Below, piece by piece: positions 25,379 through 33,556 of a stretch of DNA of 64,000 nt. The position numbers and the translations under genes are program-made. Position 1 is the stretch's first letter, and each line of letters begins with the position of its first letter. The DNA is from JBEKUY01 sp049514555 (lineage in GTDB: Bacteria > Acidobacteriota > Terriglobia > Acidiferrales > UBA7541), in NCBI GenBank assembly GCA_049514555.1, contig JBEKUY010000001.1, positions 655,033 through 719,032 of the forward strand. Direction: 5' to 3'. The notes below the pieces were generated by a model. It worked only from the letters and a program-made list of their open reading frames with translations, was not told where the DNA came from and ran no database searches.

Positions 25379-26685
25379 ATGGCCTAAACGACAAGTGGTC
25401 TCGTGTGGCCGCGCTGAGGCCTGCCCGGGCAAATGTGCTGCCGGCTCAAATCCGCCCTGCTGAACCCGGCTCGATCGCCGAGCTGCTCGGCGCTGAAGTC
25501 GCTCGCAATCGCTACGGCGAGCATCTGGCCGTGCGGCGTTGGTTCTCCACGCCCGGACTATTCGAGCCATCGCCGGTTGCTTTCGACCTGCTCGCGCGCG
25601 TGCGGGATCCTGAACGGAGTCGAACGGCGCGGGCAGCTCTGGAAGAACCTACGCGTTGGCTCTTCCTCGACACGGAAACCACTGGCCTTGCCGGAGGCGC
25701 CGGCACTTATGCCTTCCTCGTCGGCATTGCCTGGTGGGACTCAGGCGGGCTGCAGGTCGAGCAGTTCTTCATGCGCGATTACACGGACGAGCATTCCGTC
25801 CTGCACGAACTCGCCGCGCGGCTCGCCGAGCGCCCCGTGCTGTTCACTTTCAACGGCAAGTGCTTCGACTGGCCGCTGCTCGAAACCAGATTCCTGATGA
25901 CTCGCGCAATTGCCCCGCCGCGTCTTGCTGCGCACTTCGACCTCCTGCATCCCGCGCGCGCTCTTTGGAAGCTCCGGCTTGGCTCGGTGCGTTTAGTCGA
26001 ACTCGAGCACTTCATCCTCAATGCCCGGCAGCTCGGCTGGGATCGTGGCGACGATGTCGATTCCTCCCTCATCCCTCAGTTCTATTTCGACTATCTTCGC
26101 GGAGGACCCGCGCACCCTCTCTCGGGCGTCCTCCGTCACAATCAGATGGATTTGCGCGGTCTTGCCGCCCTGCTCGGAAAGATCACTAGCCTCTTGGGCG
26201 ATGCCGAACCCCGTGCCCAAGGGGAAGATGAGGCTCTCGACCTTTACGGCCTCGCGCGCTTTCTCGGCCGCCGCGGCGAGCCTGCCCGCGCGCGTTCCGC
26301 TTGCCGGATCGCCCTCGATGCGGGCCTTCCTGCGGCCATTCGTCCCGGCGCGCGCTGGGAACTCGCGTGTCTTGCCAAACGCCACGGAGATTACCTCCAG
26401 GCTGCCGCGCTCTGGGAAGAGTTGGCTACCGACCCTGATGATGGTTTAGCCGCTTGCGAAGAACTTGCTATTCACTACGAGCGCCGCGCTCGCGATTTTA
26501 GCCGCGCACTCGAATACGCTCAGCTTGCGCTGGCAAAGCTGCGCCACGAGCGCGTTTCCGCGCGGCTTTCGCCAGCCCGAGCCGCGCGGCTCGAGGAGAA
26601 GATCCATCATCGTGTTACCCGGCTCGAGCTTCGCATCCAGAATGGTGCCAAGGCGACCTTACCCCGCTTCTTGCCAGCACGATAG
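25375..26685 (+). CDS. mrfB: MrfB-like (YprB) RNase H-fold exonuclease with TPR-like tail
   Basis: 436 residues from the ATG at 25375, which overlaps the mrfA stop by four bases; an ATG at 25369 is also in frame. The 3'-5' exonuclease fold (about residues 90-265) has ExoI LFLDTETTGLAGG, ExoII TFNGKCFDWPLLETR and a late HNQMDLRGLAAL with the third acidic residue. These are the YprB-type RNase_H_2 signatures. The region after about residue 280 is made of helical, TPR-like repeats (RARSACRIALDAGLP, YLQAAALWEELA, FSRALEYAQLALAKL). In B. subtilis, MrfB is the nuclease partner of MrfA in mitomycin C lesion excision. The overlap and order match that operon. Confidence 0.85.
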   Translation: MNGLNDKWSRVAALRPARANVLPAQIRPAEPGSIAELLGAEVARNRYGEHLAVRRWFSTPGLFEPSPVAFDLLARVRDPERSRTARAALEEPTRWLFLDTETTGLAGGAGTYAFLVGIAWWDSGGLQVEQFFMRDYTDEHSVLHELAARLAERPVLFTFNGKCFDWPLLETRFLMTRAIAPPRLAAHFDLLHPARALWKLRLGSVRLVELEHFILNARQLGWDRGDDVDSSLIPQFYFDYLRGGPAHPLSGVLRHNQMDLRGLAALLGKITSLLGDAEPRAQGEDEALDLYGLARFLGRRGEPARARSACRIALDAGLPAAIRPGARWELACLAKRHGDYLQAAALWEELATDPDDGLAACEELAIHYERRARDFSRALEYAQLALAKLRHERVSARLSPARAARLEEKIHHRVTRLELRIQNGAKATLPRFLPAR

Positions 26686-26762
26686 GGCGGTCTATACTGG
26701 CGAGGCGGCGTATCGCATCCTAAGTTATACCGTGGAATTCTCGGTCCGAAGGAGGTAATCAG

Positions 26763-27785
26763 ATGGAACCTACTGCCGCAAGACGCCAACCGGACGACGG
26801 AGCCCCGATGGACACCTCCGAGCAAACCTACCTTCGTGCTGAGCTCGAAGAGCGCCGCGAGCTTCTGCATACGGCAGTGCGCGCACCGGGAGCTGATGCG
26901 TCACTCGCCGGACTGCTCAGCCAAGTAGACGCGGCCCTCTCTCGGATGGAGCATAAAACTTACGGGGTCTGCACGTCGTGCCAAGGTACGATCGAGACGG
27001 ACAGGCTCCTCTCCGACCCGCTCTTGCAGGTGTGCCTGGGATGCCTGACGGAGGAAGAACAGCGCGCTCTCGAACGGGATCTGGAGCTGGCGGCTCGCAT
27101 CCAGCGGGCGCTGCTTCCTCGGAACGACCTCGCCCCGGCCGGCTGGCGCGTGCGTTATCACTACGAACCCGCAGGACTGGTGAGCGGCGACTACTGCGAT
27201 TTGCTCGAAACCCGCGACGGCCTGCTCTTTCTTCTCGGCGACGTGTCCGGCAAGGGCGTCGCCGCGTCTATGCTGATGAGCCATCTCCACGCCACGTTCC
27301 GCAGTCTCACGGACGCGGGACTGCCTCTCGAACAGATGGTCAACGTCGCGAACCGCATCTTTTGCGAGAGCACGCTCGCCGGCCAGTTCGCCACGCTGGT
27401 GGTCGGCCACGCTGCGCGCGATGGCGCCGTGGAATTTGTCAGCGCCGGCCACCTGCCGGTGCTCCATGTGCACGATGCCAGCGCAACACCGAACGCCGCC
27501 AGCGGCGTGCCACTCGGGATGTTTGCCGACGTGCGTTTTCCGGTCCAGCGGCTATCGCTCTTGCCCGGCGATACGCTGCTCCTTTACACGGATGGCCTGA
27601 CCGAGGCGGAAAACCCGCATGGCGAGGAGTATGGCATCGATCGCCTCCAAGGCCTGGCCGCTCGCCATCATGGCAACGCGCCCGAGCGGTTGCTCGCCGA
27701 GTGCCTGGCTGACCTGCGGAACTTCTCCGGGGGCTCGAAACGCACAGACGACCTGACGATCCTCGCGCTGCAACACGCGCGCTGA
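26763..27785 (+). CDS. DksA-type zinc finger fused to a PP2C/SpoIIE-like serine phosphatase
   Basis: 340 residues. An N-terminal helical segment (about residues 20-60) leads to a DksA/TraR-type four-cysteine zinc finger, YGVCTSCQGTI and LQVCLGC (about 62-89). A SpoIIE/RsbU-type PPM phosphatase domain follows (about 105-338): a short ARIQRALLP helix, SGDYCDL and GDVSGKGVAASMLMSHL with metal-binding Asp residues, VSAGHLPVL, LLLYTDGLTEAEN and a final KRTDDLTILAL. RsbU-like phosphatases activate anti-anti-sigma factors. The fused DksA-like module suggests interaction with RNA polymerase or redox sensing, but that is inference. AAGGAGGTAATCAG gives a very strong ribosome-binding site. The gene is monocistronic. 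Confidence 0.87.
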   Translation: MEPTAARRQPDDGAPMDTSEQTYLRAELEERRELLHTAVRAPGADASLAGLLSQVDAALSRMEHKTYGVCTSCQGTIETDRLLSDPLLQVCLGCLTEEEQRALERDLELAARIQRALLPRNDLAPAGWRVRYHYEPAGLVSGDYCDLLETRDGLLFLLGDVSGKGVAASMLMSHLHATFRSLTDAGLPLEQMVNVANRIFCESTLAGQFATLVVGHAARDGAVEFVSAGHLPVLHVHDASATPNAASGVPLGMFADVRFPVQRLSLLPGDTLLLYTDGLTEAENPHGEEYGIDRLQGLAARHHGNAPERLLAECLADLRNFSGGSKRTDDLTILALQHAR

Positions 27786-27819
27786 TCGGTTATTTCCACC
27801 GGGCCTTTTGGGGGTTCAC

Positions 27820-29253
27820 CTAAGGTGCGAACGCAGCGGGGGCCGCGCTCGTCGCTACAGGAATAGGCGGGAGACTCTCGTGTAACGTGGTTTCAGCCGG
27901 CTCGCTTTCGAGCCTCTTGGGCCGGACCGGGCCCGGAAGCCATCCCATGGCTTTCGTCAGCCGCTCGAAGAGCTGCTCATCTCCGCCTTCCAGGGTGAAA
28001 CACTCGGCACTCACGCAACGGAGGAACACTCCTCCGTCGACCGAGTCAAAAGAGAAGTAATTCGGCCGGCGGAAGAGGTTCCGTCGCTGTGCGTATTTCT
28101 TCTCCAGCGCTTCCGAATACTGCCCCGCGAACCGGGCTGCATCCTCCGGCGTAGCAAGCTGCAACCGGAAAATAAGCAGCAGCTTCTTCGTCGTCACACC
28201 CTCGAAAAGCGCGTAGCGGTCTCCCACCCACGCCGACGACAAACTGCCGGCCCTCTCCGCGCCCAAGAATTGCAGCAGCACTTCTTTCACGCCGAACTCG
28301 CCCAAAACGTTTTCATCGAGGCGCTTCCATTCCCGTCCGAGCATATTCCCCGCATCCGGCAGGGCCACGTTCGCGGGCTTCACGCCGCGCCGATACAGGT
28401 CCGGGTGCAAAATCTGCTGCGAGGACGCCGGGGGGGTGGCAAACAGCCCCGCCAGTCCACTCCAGCCCTTCTGCCGCAGGGCTTCTTTCGTGAAGTTCAG
28501 TCCCGCGATATAAGGAAAGAGCAGGGTATCCTGAATGAAACGCGGGGCACTCGAGAACTTCGGGCTCGATTTGGTGTCGCCGAGGAAGAGTTCCGGGTCG
28601 ATTTCGGGCAACTCCCAGACCGTCCGGCCCGTTCCATGAAGTATGTAATCGACCATGGCGGCATTCGCCGAGCCCTCCAGTACCGCGTCGCGCGCCATCT
28701 CGGCATCGTCGTTGGGCCGCGCGGCCTTCAGCCAAGCCTCGATATGGAAACTCTGGTCCTCCAGCGCATGGGTCAGTTCGTGCGCCATCACCATCCGCTT
28801 GTCCGCCGAAACGATCCAGTCCGCGATGTAAAACTCGTGGGCCTTCGGGTCGTACAACCCGGCAATTTGCTCGGTGAGCAGGTCCACCAGGAACGGCTCA
28901 AGCTCGAAGCCCTTGGGCACCAGTCCGAATGCCTCCATCTCCTTTTCCGCCGCGTAGCGTTCGTCGGATGACTTCTCTTCCTTCATTTCGCGCAGTACGT
29001 AGGCTCGAATCTCGTCCCGCGACCGCAGACTCTTGCGCAGTGGCTCCCGCAGCGGCAGGGAGGTTATTTGGCTCATGTCGCGCAGGACTTCATCGGCAGC
29101 TGCCAGCGGGTCTTCTCGGTTGTTGTCAGCCGAGGAGCCCGCCCGGGGCGCAGACTGCGCAACCTGCGCCTGGAGACTCCCGGGACCGACATGCAGGAGA
29201 AAGGAAAAACAAAGGGAAAGGAGGAGGTATGGAAAGCGAATTCGTTGACGCAT
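27820..29253 (-). CDS. Exported HExxH zinc metalloprotease-like protein
   Basis: 477 residues from the ATG at 29253, which begins a good signal peptide (MRQRIRFPYLLLSLCFSFLL, ending near L-Q-A-Q). The longer frame to 29364 adds a non-signal-like extension. The central motif MVMAHELTHALEDQ (about residues 163-176) is a gluzincin HExxH site, and LEGSANAAMVDY about 30 residues later could provide the third glutamate ligand. The preceding AGLYDPKAHEFYI is also typical of this uncharacterised family. The C-terminal half has mixed alpha/beta content and no recognised domain. The substrate is unknown; a periplasmic or secreted location is inferred. The gene lies just downstream of a CBS protein gene on the same strand. 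Confidence 0.78.
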   Translation of the reverse strand: MRQRIRFPYLLLSLCFSFLLHVGPGSLQAQVAQSAPRAGSSADNNREDPLAAADEVLRDMSQITSLPLREPLRKSLRSRDEIRAYVLREMKEEKSSDERYAAEKEMEAFGLVPKGFELEPFLVDLLTEQIAGLYDPKAHEFYIADWIVSADKRMVMAHELTHALEDQSFHIEAWLKAARPNDDAEMARDAVLEGSANAAMVDYILHGTGRTVWELPEIDPELFLGDTKSSPKFSSAPRFIQDTLLFPYIAGLNFTKEALRQKGWSGLAGLFATPPASSQQILHPDLYRRGVKPANVALPDAGNMLGREWKRLDENVLGEFGVKEVLLQFLGAERAGSLSSAWVGDRYALFEGVTTKKLLLIFRLQLATPEDAARFAGQYSEALEKKYAQRRNLFRRPNYFSFDSVDGGVFLRCVSAECFTLEGGDEQLFERLTKAMGWLPGPVRPKRLESEPAETTLHESLPPIPVATSAAPAAFAP

Positions 29254-29360
29254 CAGACTCGCAGGATAGCAGATTTCAGCGCGGCTCGTGCAGGCAACAC
29301 GGTCACTCTGCGGCTCGATTTCAAGGGGTGGATGGGAGTCGTGGTGGGAATGGCACCGGC

Positions 29361-29816
29361 TCAACGCTTGGACGGCTTCGTTTCTCCTTCCGCTTCCTCG
29401 ACGAGTATCCGCCGGAGCGCCTCAATCAAGTCCCAGCGGGTGACGATCCCCAGCACTTTCTCGCCTTCCATCACCGGGAGGCACCCGATTTGCGCCTGCT
29501 GCATCGTCGTGATGGCTTCCAATAAAGTGGCAGTTGCCGGAATTGTCTGCGGCTCTCGCACCATTACCCGATCAACCGTCGTGTTTGCAAACAAATCGTT
29601 ATAAGCGTCTTCCGTGATCGGAATCAGCCGGGATGGCGCACAGCGCTGCAGATCGCGATCGGTGAGCAGGCCCACCAGCCGTCCTCCCTCCACCACCAGC
29701 AGATGGCGGACCGACATTCGGCGCATCAAGAGCGCCGCATCAACCAGCCGCGCCTTCGGAGTGATCGTCACCGGCGGCCCGGACGTAAAATCCCGCACTG
29801 AGAGCTGTCGTTGCAT
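29361..29816 (-). CDS. Tandem CBS-domain protein
   Basis: About 151 residues from the ATG at 29816; an upstream ATG at 29894 would add 26 residues without homology. Two CBS domains form one Bateman module. The first runs from VRDFTSGPPVTITPKARL to LVGLLTDRDLQR and the second from VDRVMVREPQTIPATATL to VLGIVTRWDLIEAL. Both end in the usual G-(I/L)-(V/L)-T-x-(R/W)-D-L pattern. Such modules bind adenine nucleotides and regulate partner proteins, but there is no attached effector domain. The gene is followed about 110 bp later by the metalloprotease gene and preceded by another exported protein gene. Confidence 0.88.
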   Translation of the reverse strand: MQRQLSVRDFTSGPPVTITPKARLVDAALLMRRMSVRHLLVVEGGRLVGLLTDRDLQRCAPSRLIPITEDAYNDLFANTTVDRVMVREPQTIPATATLLEAITTMQQAQIGCLPVMEGEKVLGIVTRWDLIEALRRILVEEAEGETKPSKR

Positions 29817-29913
29817 GCCCTTCAGCCTCGGACGGCGCTTGGGGAAAGAGCAAGCTGCGAGGACATCCTTCCACGATGCCACGGGCGGCGTCAAGAAACC
29901 CTTTGCGCGGTCG

Positions 29914-30747
29914 TTAAGGCCGCGGGGAAAACTCCTGCTGGCTGACCCGCGTCCATGCGTTCCCGTCCCACTGATACGTATCGCGCACTGTCTTCCTGCA
30001 GACCTTGGGGTTTTCTTCGTCCAAGTCGGCGCAGTAGGTGACCATCAAGCCCCTGGGCACGGCCTCATAACTGGAGTGAGGGAGCAGGTCAGACGACCAT
30101 AATGCGGACACCGCCTTCCCGTCATACTTCCAGAGCGCAAACGAACCACTTTGAAGCTCGTCCGTCCGGCCGGTCACGGTCACGAACACGGCGCTCTTCC
30201 TATCCACCACGGCGAGTTCCAGGTAGTCGTCGAAGTAGTCCTTTTGGACAAATCGATCTATTTGCCCCGCGAGCTGGTATGGCCCGCGAGGGTTGGACCT
30301 TGCGTATAAGCGCACCGCAGAAGGCCCGCCCGACCCGAAATTGACGCCGAGTGCGTAAACATCCGGTTCTTCGCCCACCCGGTATACTCGGTAGCTCTCC
30401 CCAACCGGCGGCTCGCGCGTCACAAAGCGTGCCAGCACCTGATTGGCTGCTTCCGAAGCGTTACCGCTACCGGCCCCCAATGCCGTCGTCGCGATCCCAT
30501 CGAGCAACTTCAATGCCTTCTCGAGCGCTGCCCGGGCACTGGGATCCTCCGGCGGGACCGACCGTAACTCCGCGACTGCCTCCGCAAACTCCGCCACCCG
30601 CGGGTCTGCCTGCGCTGCTGCCGCCGACCGTCGCTCATCCGTTCGGCCGAGAAACGCGGTCCTCCCGACTTCGCCCGGCCGGCTCGGAGACCACTCCCAA
30701 GCACCCAGCGCCACCAGGATCGCCATCAACGTGAAATGCCATCTCAT
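29914..30747 (-). CDS. Exported protein of unknown function
   Basis: 277 residues with an N-terminal hydrophobic export segment (MRWHFTLMAILVALGAWEW). A low-complexity helical region follows (about residues 35-95), then a beta-rich domain (about 105-277) with evenly spaced aromatic strands, such as YRVYRVGEEPDVYALGVNF, GPYQLAGQIDRF, LELAVVDRKSAVFVTVTG and VRDTYQWDGNAWTRVS. The pattern resembles a single propeller-like or lipocalin-like unit, but I do not recognise a family. Two cysteines near the end (YCADLDEENPKVC) could form a disulfide. The start is divergent from the HTH regulator at 30930, with 182 bp between. Confidence 0.65.
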   Translation of the reverse strand: MRWHFTLMAILVALGAWEWSPSRPGEVGRTAFLGRTDERRSAAAAQADPRVAEFAEAVAELRSVPPEDPSARAALEKALKLLDGIATTALGAGSGNASEAANQVLARFVTREPPVGESYRVYRVGEEPDVYALGVNFGSGGPSAVRLYARSNPRGPYQLAGQIDRFVQKDYFDDYLELAVVDRKSAVFVTVTGRTDELQSGSFALWKYDGKAVSALWSSDLLPHSSYEAVPRGLMVTYCADLDEENPKVCRKTVRDTYQWDGNAWTRVSQQEFSPRP

Positions 30748-30886
30748 ACGCGGGACACACTGTAGTACAGCGCTGGCTGGTGAGCAAACTCACAGGCTGG
30801 AGCCTGGACTCGGCGCAGGGTTTCATCGCTTCGCCCCGCGACGCTTCCTGCGCTGTTCCGGATGCGTAACGCAATGGTAATTCTGT

Positions 30887-30892
30887 TATACT
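30887..30892 (+). promoter_or_regulatory. Candidate -10 element of the HTH regulator gene
   Basis: TATACT at 30887-30892 is 37 bases upstream of the ATG at 30930, in an A/T-rich stretch of the divergent intergenic region. No convincing -35 is seen 16-18 bp upstream, which would fit a regulated promoter. Confidence 0.35.
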
Positions 30893-30929
30893 CGCGGAAT
30901 AGCGGTTGTCTCAAGGTGCCTGAGGAAAC

Positions 30930-31676
30930 ATGGTTGCCGGGCTTCGTCTTCGGCAGGTCCGCGAACGTCTGGGCCTGACCTATCGTGACGTCGAGCGTGC
31001 CAGTTTCGAAATCGCCGGCCGCCGAGGCCGCCCGGAGTTTATCATTCACATCAGCCGCCTCGCCGACATCGAAAACCACGGCGTCGTTCCCGGTCTGCAT
31101 AAGATCTACACTCTATCCGTCGTTTACCGCCTCAACCCCGTGGAAGTGTGTGAGTGGTATGACGTTCCGTTAAAAGAGCATTTTGCGGATTCCATTTCAT
31201 TTCCCGCGCCCGTCACCCACTTGATCGCTTCCCCTTCGGGGCTCACCATTCCCGTCCGTTTCGACCCGGCCTTCGACCCGAGGCGCACGGAGTTTCTTTC
31301 CCGGATGATCGAGCGTTGGGGACAATTGGAGGGCAGCTTATTCAACGGCAATGGGAACGCAAAGTATCGGTACGGTTACGTGGGCCTCGACGACCGCCGC
31401 ATGCACCCGCTTCTGCGTCCCGGCAGCGTTGTTCTTGTCGATCCAACCCAGCGACGCATCGAGAATTCCGACTGGCACAACGAATTTGAGCGCCCGCTCT
31501 ATTTCGTGGAGGTGCGCGGAGGCTACCGGTGCGGCTGGTTCTTCACTGACGCCAACCGGCTGGTCATGCAGCCACACGCCTTATCGCATTGCCAGTCCGA
31601 GACCTGGCGCACGCCCGAAGAAGCGGAAGTCGTGGGGCGCGTTATCGGGGTGGTGATGAGACTGACGGATTCTTAG
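30930..31676 (+). CDS. XRE-type helix-turn-helix regulator with C-terminal S24-like region
   Basis: 248 residues. The first about 75 form an XRE-like DNA-binding domain (LRLRQVRERLGLTYRDVERA, HISRLADIENHGVVPGLHKIYTLSVVYRLNPVEVCEWY). In it an insertion of about 12 residues separates the two recognition-region helices. The C-terminal half resembles a LexA/CI (S24) beta fold (MHPLLRPGSVVLVDPTQR, RPLYFVEVRGGYRCGWFF). I cannot place a catalytic Ser-Lys dyad with confidence, so it may be an inactive dimerisation domain. The target genes are unknown. The neighbouring small membrane proteins downstream are candidates. The 3' end overlaps the convergent gene ending at 31642 by 35 bp. Confidence 0.75.
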   Translation: MVAGLRLRQVRERLGLTYRDVERASFEIAGRRGRPEFIIHISRLADIENHGVVPGLHKIYTLSVVYRLNPVEVCEWYDVPLKEHFADSISFPAPVTHLIASPSGLTIPVRFDPAFDPRRTEFLSRMIERWGQLEGSLFNGNGNAKYRYGYVGLDDRRMHPLLRPGSVVLVDPTQRRIENSDWHNEFERPLYFVEVRGGYRCGWFFTDANRLVMQPHALSHCQSETWRTPEEAEVVGRVIGVVMRLTDS

Positions 31677-32106
31677 TCTCGTCGTTTCCCAAGATCTCGA
31701 GCAGAGCGCCGAGATTCGAGCAGAACAGCTCACGCAGATACTCCGGGACGCGCTCCGGCACCAGCAGCCGGTACGCCTGCGTGTGCGTCCACTGTTGCAC
31801 CGTCCGGAGCAGGCTGCTTGACTCCATCTGGCTCAGGCAGAACCGCAGGTCCCGCTCCTGCTCTTCGAGCGGTGTCTCCAGGATGCGCGAAAACAGCTCT
31901 TCATGGCACACCTCGATCGCTTCCTGCACTGCCTCCCGTGGATACATCGCCGTTAATCCAGCGTGGTCGTATCTTCCACTCGACAGGTCTCTTAGCGACG
32001 CCACGTAGAGCAAGCGCCCGAACTCACTCGGGATCGCCGCCAGTGTCGTCGTGGTGAAGTCCTGAATGATGCGCCGATTCTGTTGAAACCGTTCGAGACT
32101 TTCCAC
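31642..32106 (-). CDS. Conserved-looking cytoplasmic protein of unknown function
   Basis: About 154 residues from a GTG at 32106 that follows AGAGG; an ATG at 32172 would add 22 residues of poor quality. No signal peptide or transmembrane helix is present. The sequence is mostly helical, starting ESLERFQQNRRIIQDFTTTT, then SEFGRLLYVASLRDLSSGRY and a long helical hairpin (FSRILETPLEEQERDLRF). The mixture of charged helices suggests a small folded domain rather than a shadow frame. I do not recognise it. The 3' end overlaps the regulator gene at 30930-31676 by 35 bp in convergent orientation. Confidence 0.6.
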   Translation of the reverse strand: MESLERFQQNRRIIQDFTTTTLAAIPSEFGRLLYVASLRDLSSGRYDHAGLTAMYPREAVQEAIEVCHEELFSRILETPLEEQERDLRFCLSQMESSSLLRTVQQWTHTQAYRLLVPERVPEYLRELFCSNLGALLEILGNDETKNPSVSSPPR

Positions 32107-32197
32107 AGGGCCTCTGTTCTGAAATCTGAAATTCGCTGTCTCTCTTCCTCGAGTGCACCCCAAATCAACCACCCTTCCATGCCGGGAGGGTCATTCC

Positions 32198-32590
32198 ATG
32201 AAGAAGCTTCTAGCCGTATGCTTTCTCGTCGTGTTGGCTGCGCTCATCGTATATTCCGCCGCTGGCTCCGTCAACGCCTCGCTTATCTCGCCGTCGCCGA
32301 ACAGTTCTATAATGCGGGCTGAAGGTTCGCCCTTGCCTCACGGACGAGCCTCGGTTGGATCCGGCGTCCTTCAGGCCGAAGGCTCGCCCCTACCTCACGG
32401 ACGGACCTCACTTGGTCCCAGGGTCCTCCAGGCCGAAGGCTCGCCCTTGCCTCACGGACGGACCTCACTTGGTTCCAGGGTCCTCCGGGCCGAAGGCTCG
32501 CCCTTGCCTCACGGACGGACCTCGCTTGGATCCGGAGTCCTACAGGCCGAAGGCTCGCCACTGCCTGACGGACGGACTTCCCAAAGTTGA
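32198..32590 (+). CDS. Short signal-bearing ORF made mostly of 19-residue repeats (doubtful gene)
   Basis: 130 residues. The N-terminus is a convincing export signal (MKKLLAVCFLVVLAALIVYS, then A-A-G-S-V-N-A), with a GGAGGG ribosome-binding site 8-9 bases upstream. After a short linker the rest is five units of A-E-G-S-P-L-P-H-G-R-(A/T)-S-(V/L)-G-(S/P)-(G/R)-V-L-(Q/R), the last partial. The repeat unit is 57 bp, a multiple of three, so the frame stays open, and the opposite strand is also open through it. The true product may be a short exported peptide whose 3' end was overrun by a minisatellite. No function is assigned. Confidence 0.4.
   Translation: MKKLLAVCFLVVLAALIVYSAAGSVNASLISPSPNSSIMRAEGSPLPHGRASVGSGVLQAEGSPLPHGRTSLGPRVLQAEGSPLPHGRTSLGSRVLRAEGSPLPHGRTSLGSGVLQAEGSPLPDGRTSQS
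32318..32590. repeat. 57-bp tandem repeat, four complete and one partial unit
   Basis: Units begin with GC(T/C)GAAGG at 32318, 32375, 32432, 32489 and 32546, exactly 57 bp apart. The last unit is about 45 bp. Copies differ at a few positions each, more in the first and last units, as expected for an ageing minisatellite. The conserved core is a CTCGCCC...CTCACGGACGGACCTC segment. Confidence 0.9.
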
Positions 32591-32757
32591 GGCGTTCCCG
32601 CTGCTCTTGCTGGCCCCTGCGTCCAGCGGCAGGAGCAGCGGAACACCTTCCGTCGATAAGAGCTTTGAACGCGCGGCCACGCTCAGTTGCGATCCATGGG
32701 CCGCACCCGTGCAGACGCGCGGAATACATTTACCTTCCAATTACCCTATGCTAACCT

Positions 32758-33552
32758 ATGTGGGTCATGACTGACCTGGCACGACCCGTACAGTTGCTCT
32801 GGGTACTCACCGTATTTGTCCAGATAGTTCTCCTCGGTCTGATTTTCCTTAAGGGGCACTTTCGCAGGCTTCCCTTTTTCACAGCTTATATCGCATCCAA
32901 CGTTTGTCAGGCGGGTCTTCTCTTGGCCGTATACGTTCATTCTGGCTTCTATTCGTCCGCAGCGTTTTGGGTGGGTTGGGGCACGGAGGCGATCACTCTC
33001 GTGGCGCGATCTCTTGCTATTACGGAGATATTTTGCCTTGTTCTGAAGCCCTACCGCGGCATCTGGGCCCTGGGATGGCGTTTGCTGGCGGTCGCCTCGG
33101 GCATGGTTTTGGTGTATGCCGTTGTCGATGCAGGTGGGAGCGTGCGCCTGGCTATCCCGAAGGCGGATCGCGGCGTGATGCTGGCCTTCGCTGTCGCACT
33201 GCTCGGACTTCTCTTGCTGGTTCGCTACTATTTCATCTACATCCACCCCGTCTATAAGGCTTTGCTCGGCGGGTTTTGCTTCTACTCCTGTGTGGCCGCT
33301 CTGATCAGTACTCTTCTTGAGGGGGTTTTCGTCTCTCAGTCGGCCTACTACGAATCAATTTGGAATTCGGCGACGTTGCTGTCCTATTTCGGGGTATTGG
33401 TGGTTTGGACCGTGGCGCTTCGATCTCCATTGCCGACAGTCGAGGAAGAGCCCTCTCTCCTGCCGGATGCCGTCTACAATGAAGTGACGCCGTTGGTTCA
33501 TGCGCGCCTGCGCTTGCTGAATGATAGGCTGACGGAGATGCTGCATAACTAA
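32758..33552 (+). CDS. Polytopic membrane protein of unknown function
   Basis: 264 residues with seven predicted transmembrane segments, at about 10-30, 40-60, 68-90, 100-122, 140-160, 173-195 and 205-222. A charged cytoplasmic C-terminal tail of about 40 residues follows (PLPTVEEEPSLLPDAVYN, then a helical LRLLNDRLTEML end). The seven-helix plan with an N-terminal hydrophobic start recalls 7TM sensor input domains, but no signalling output domain is attached. It may be an accessory sensor or transporter. It is followed five bases later by another membrane-anchored gene, so the two are probably co-transcribed. The start could be the ATG at 32758 or 32767. Function unknown. Confidence 0.7.
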   Translation: MWVMTDLARPVQLLWVLTVFVQIVLLGLIFLKGHFRRLPFFTAYIASNVCQAGLLLAVYVHSGFYSSAAFWVGWGTEAITLVARSLAITEIFCLVLKPYRGIWALGWRLLAVASGMVLVYAVVDAGGSVRLAIPKADRGVMLAFAVALLGLLLLVRYYFIYIHPVYKALLGGFCFYSCVAALISTLLEGVFVSQSAYYESIWNSATLLSYFGVLVVWTVALRSPLPTVEEEPSLLPDAVYNEVTPLVHARLRLLNDRLTEMLHN

Positions 33553-33556
33553 AGCG

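Noticed and set aside
32307..32729. Reverse-strand ORF across the 57-bp repeat
   Set aside because: Its openness follows from the repeat composition and period. It has no ribosome-binding site or signal, whereas the forward frame has both.
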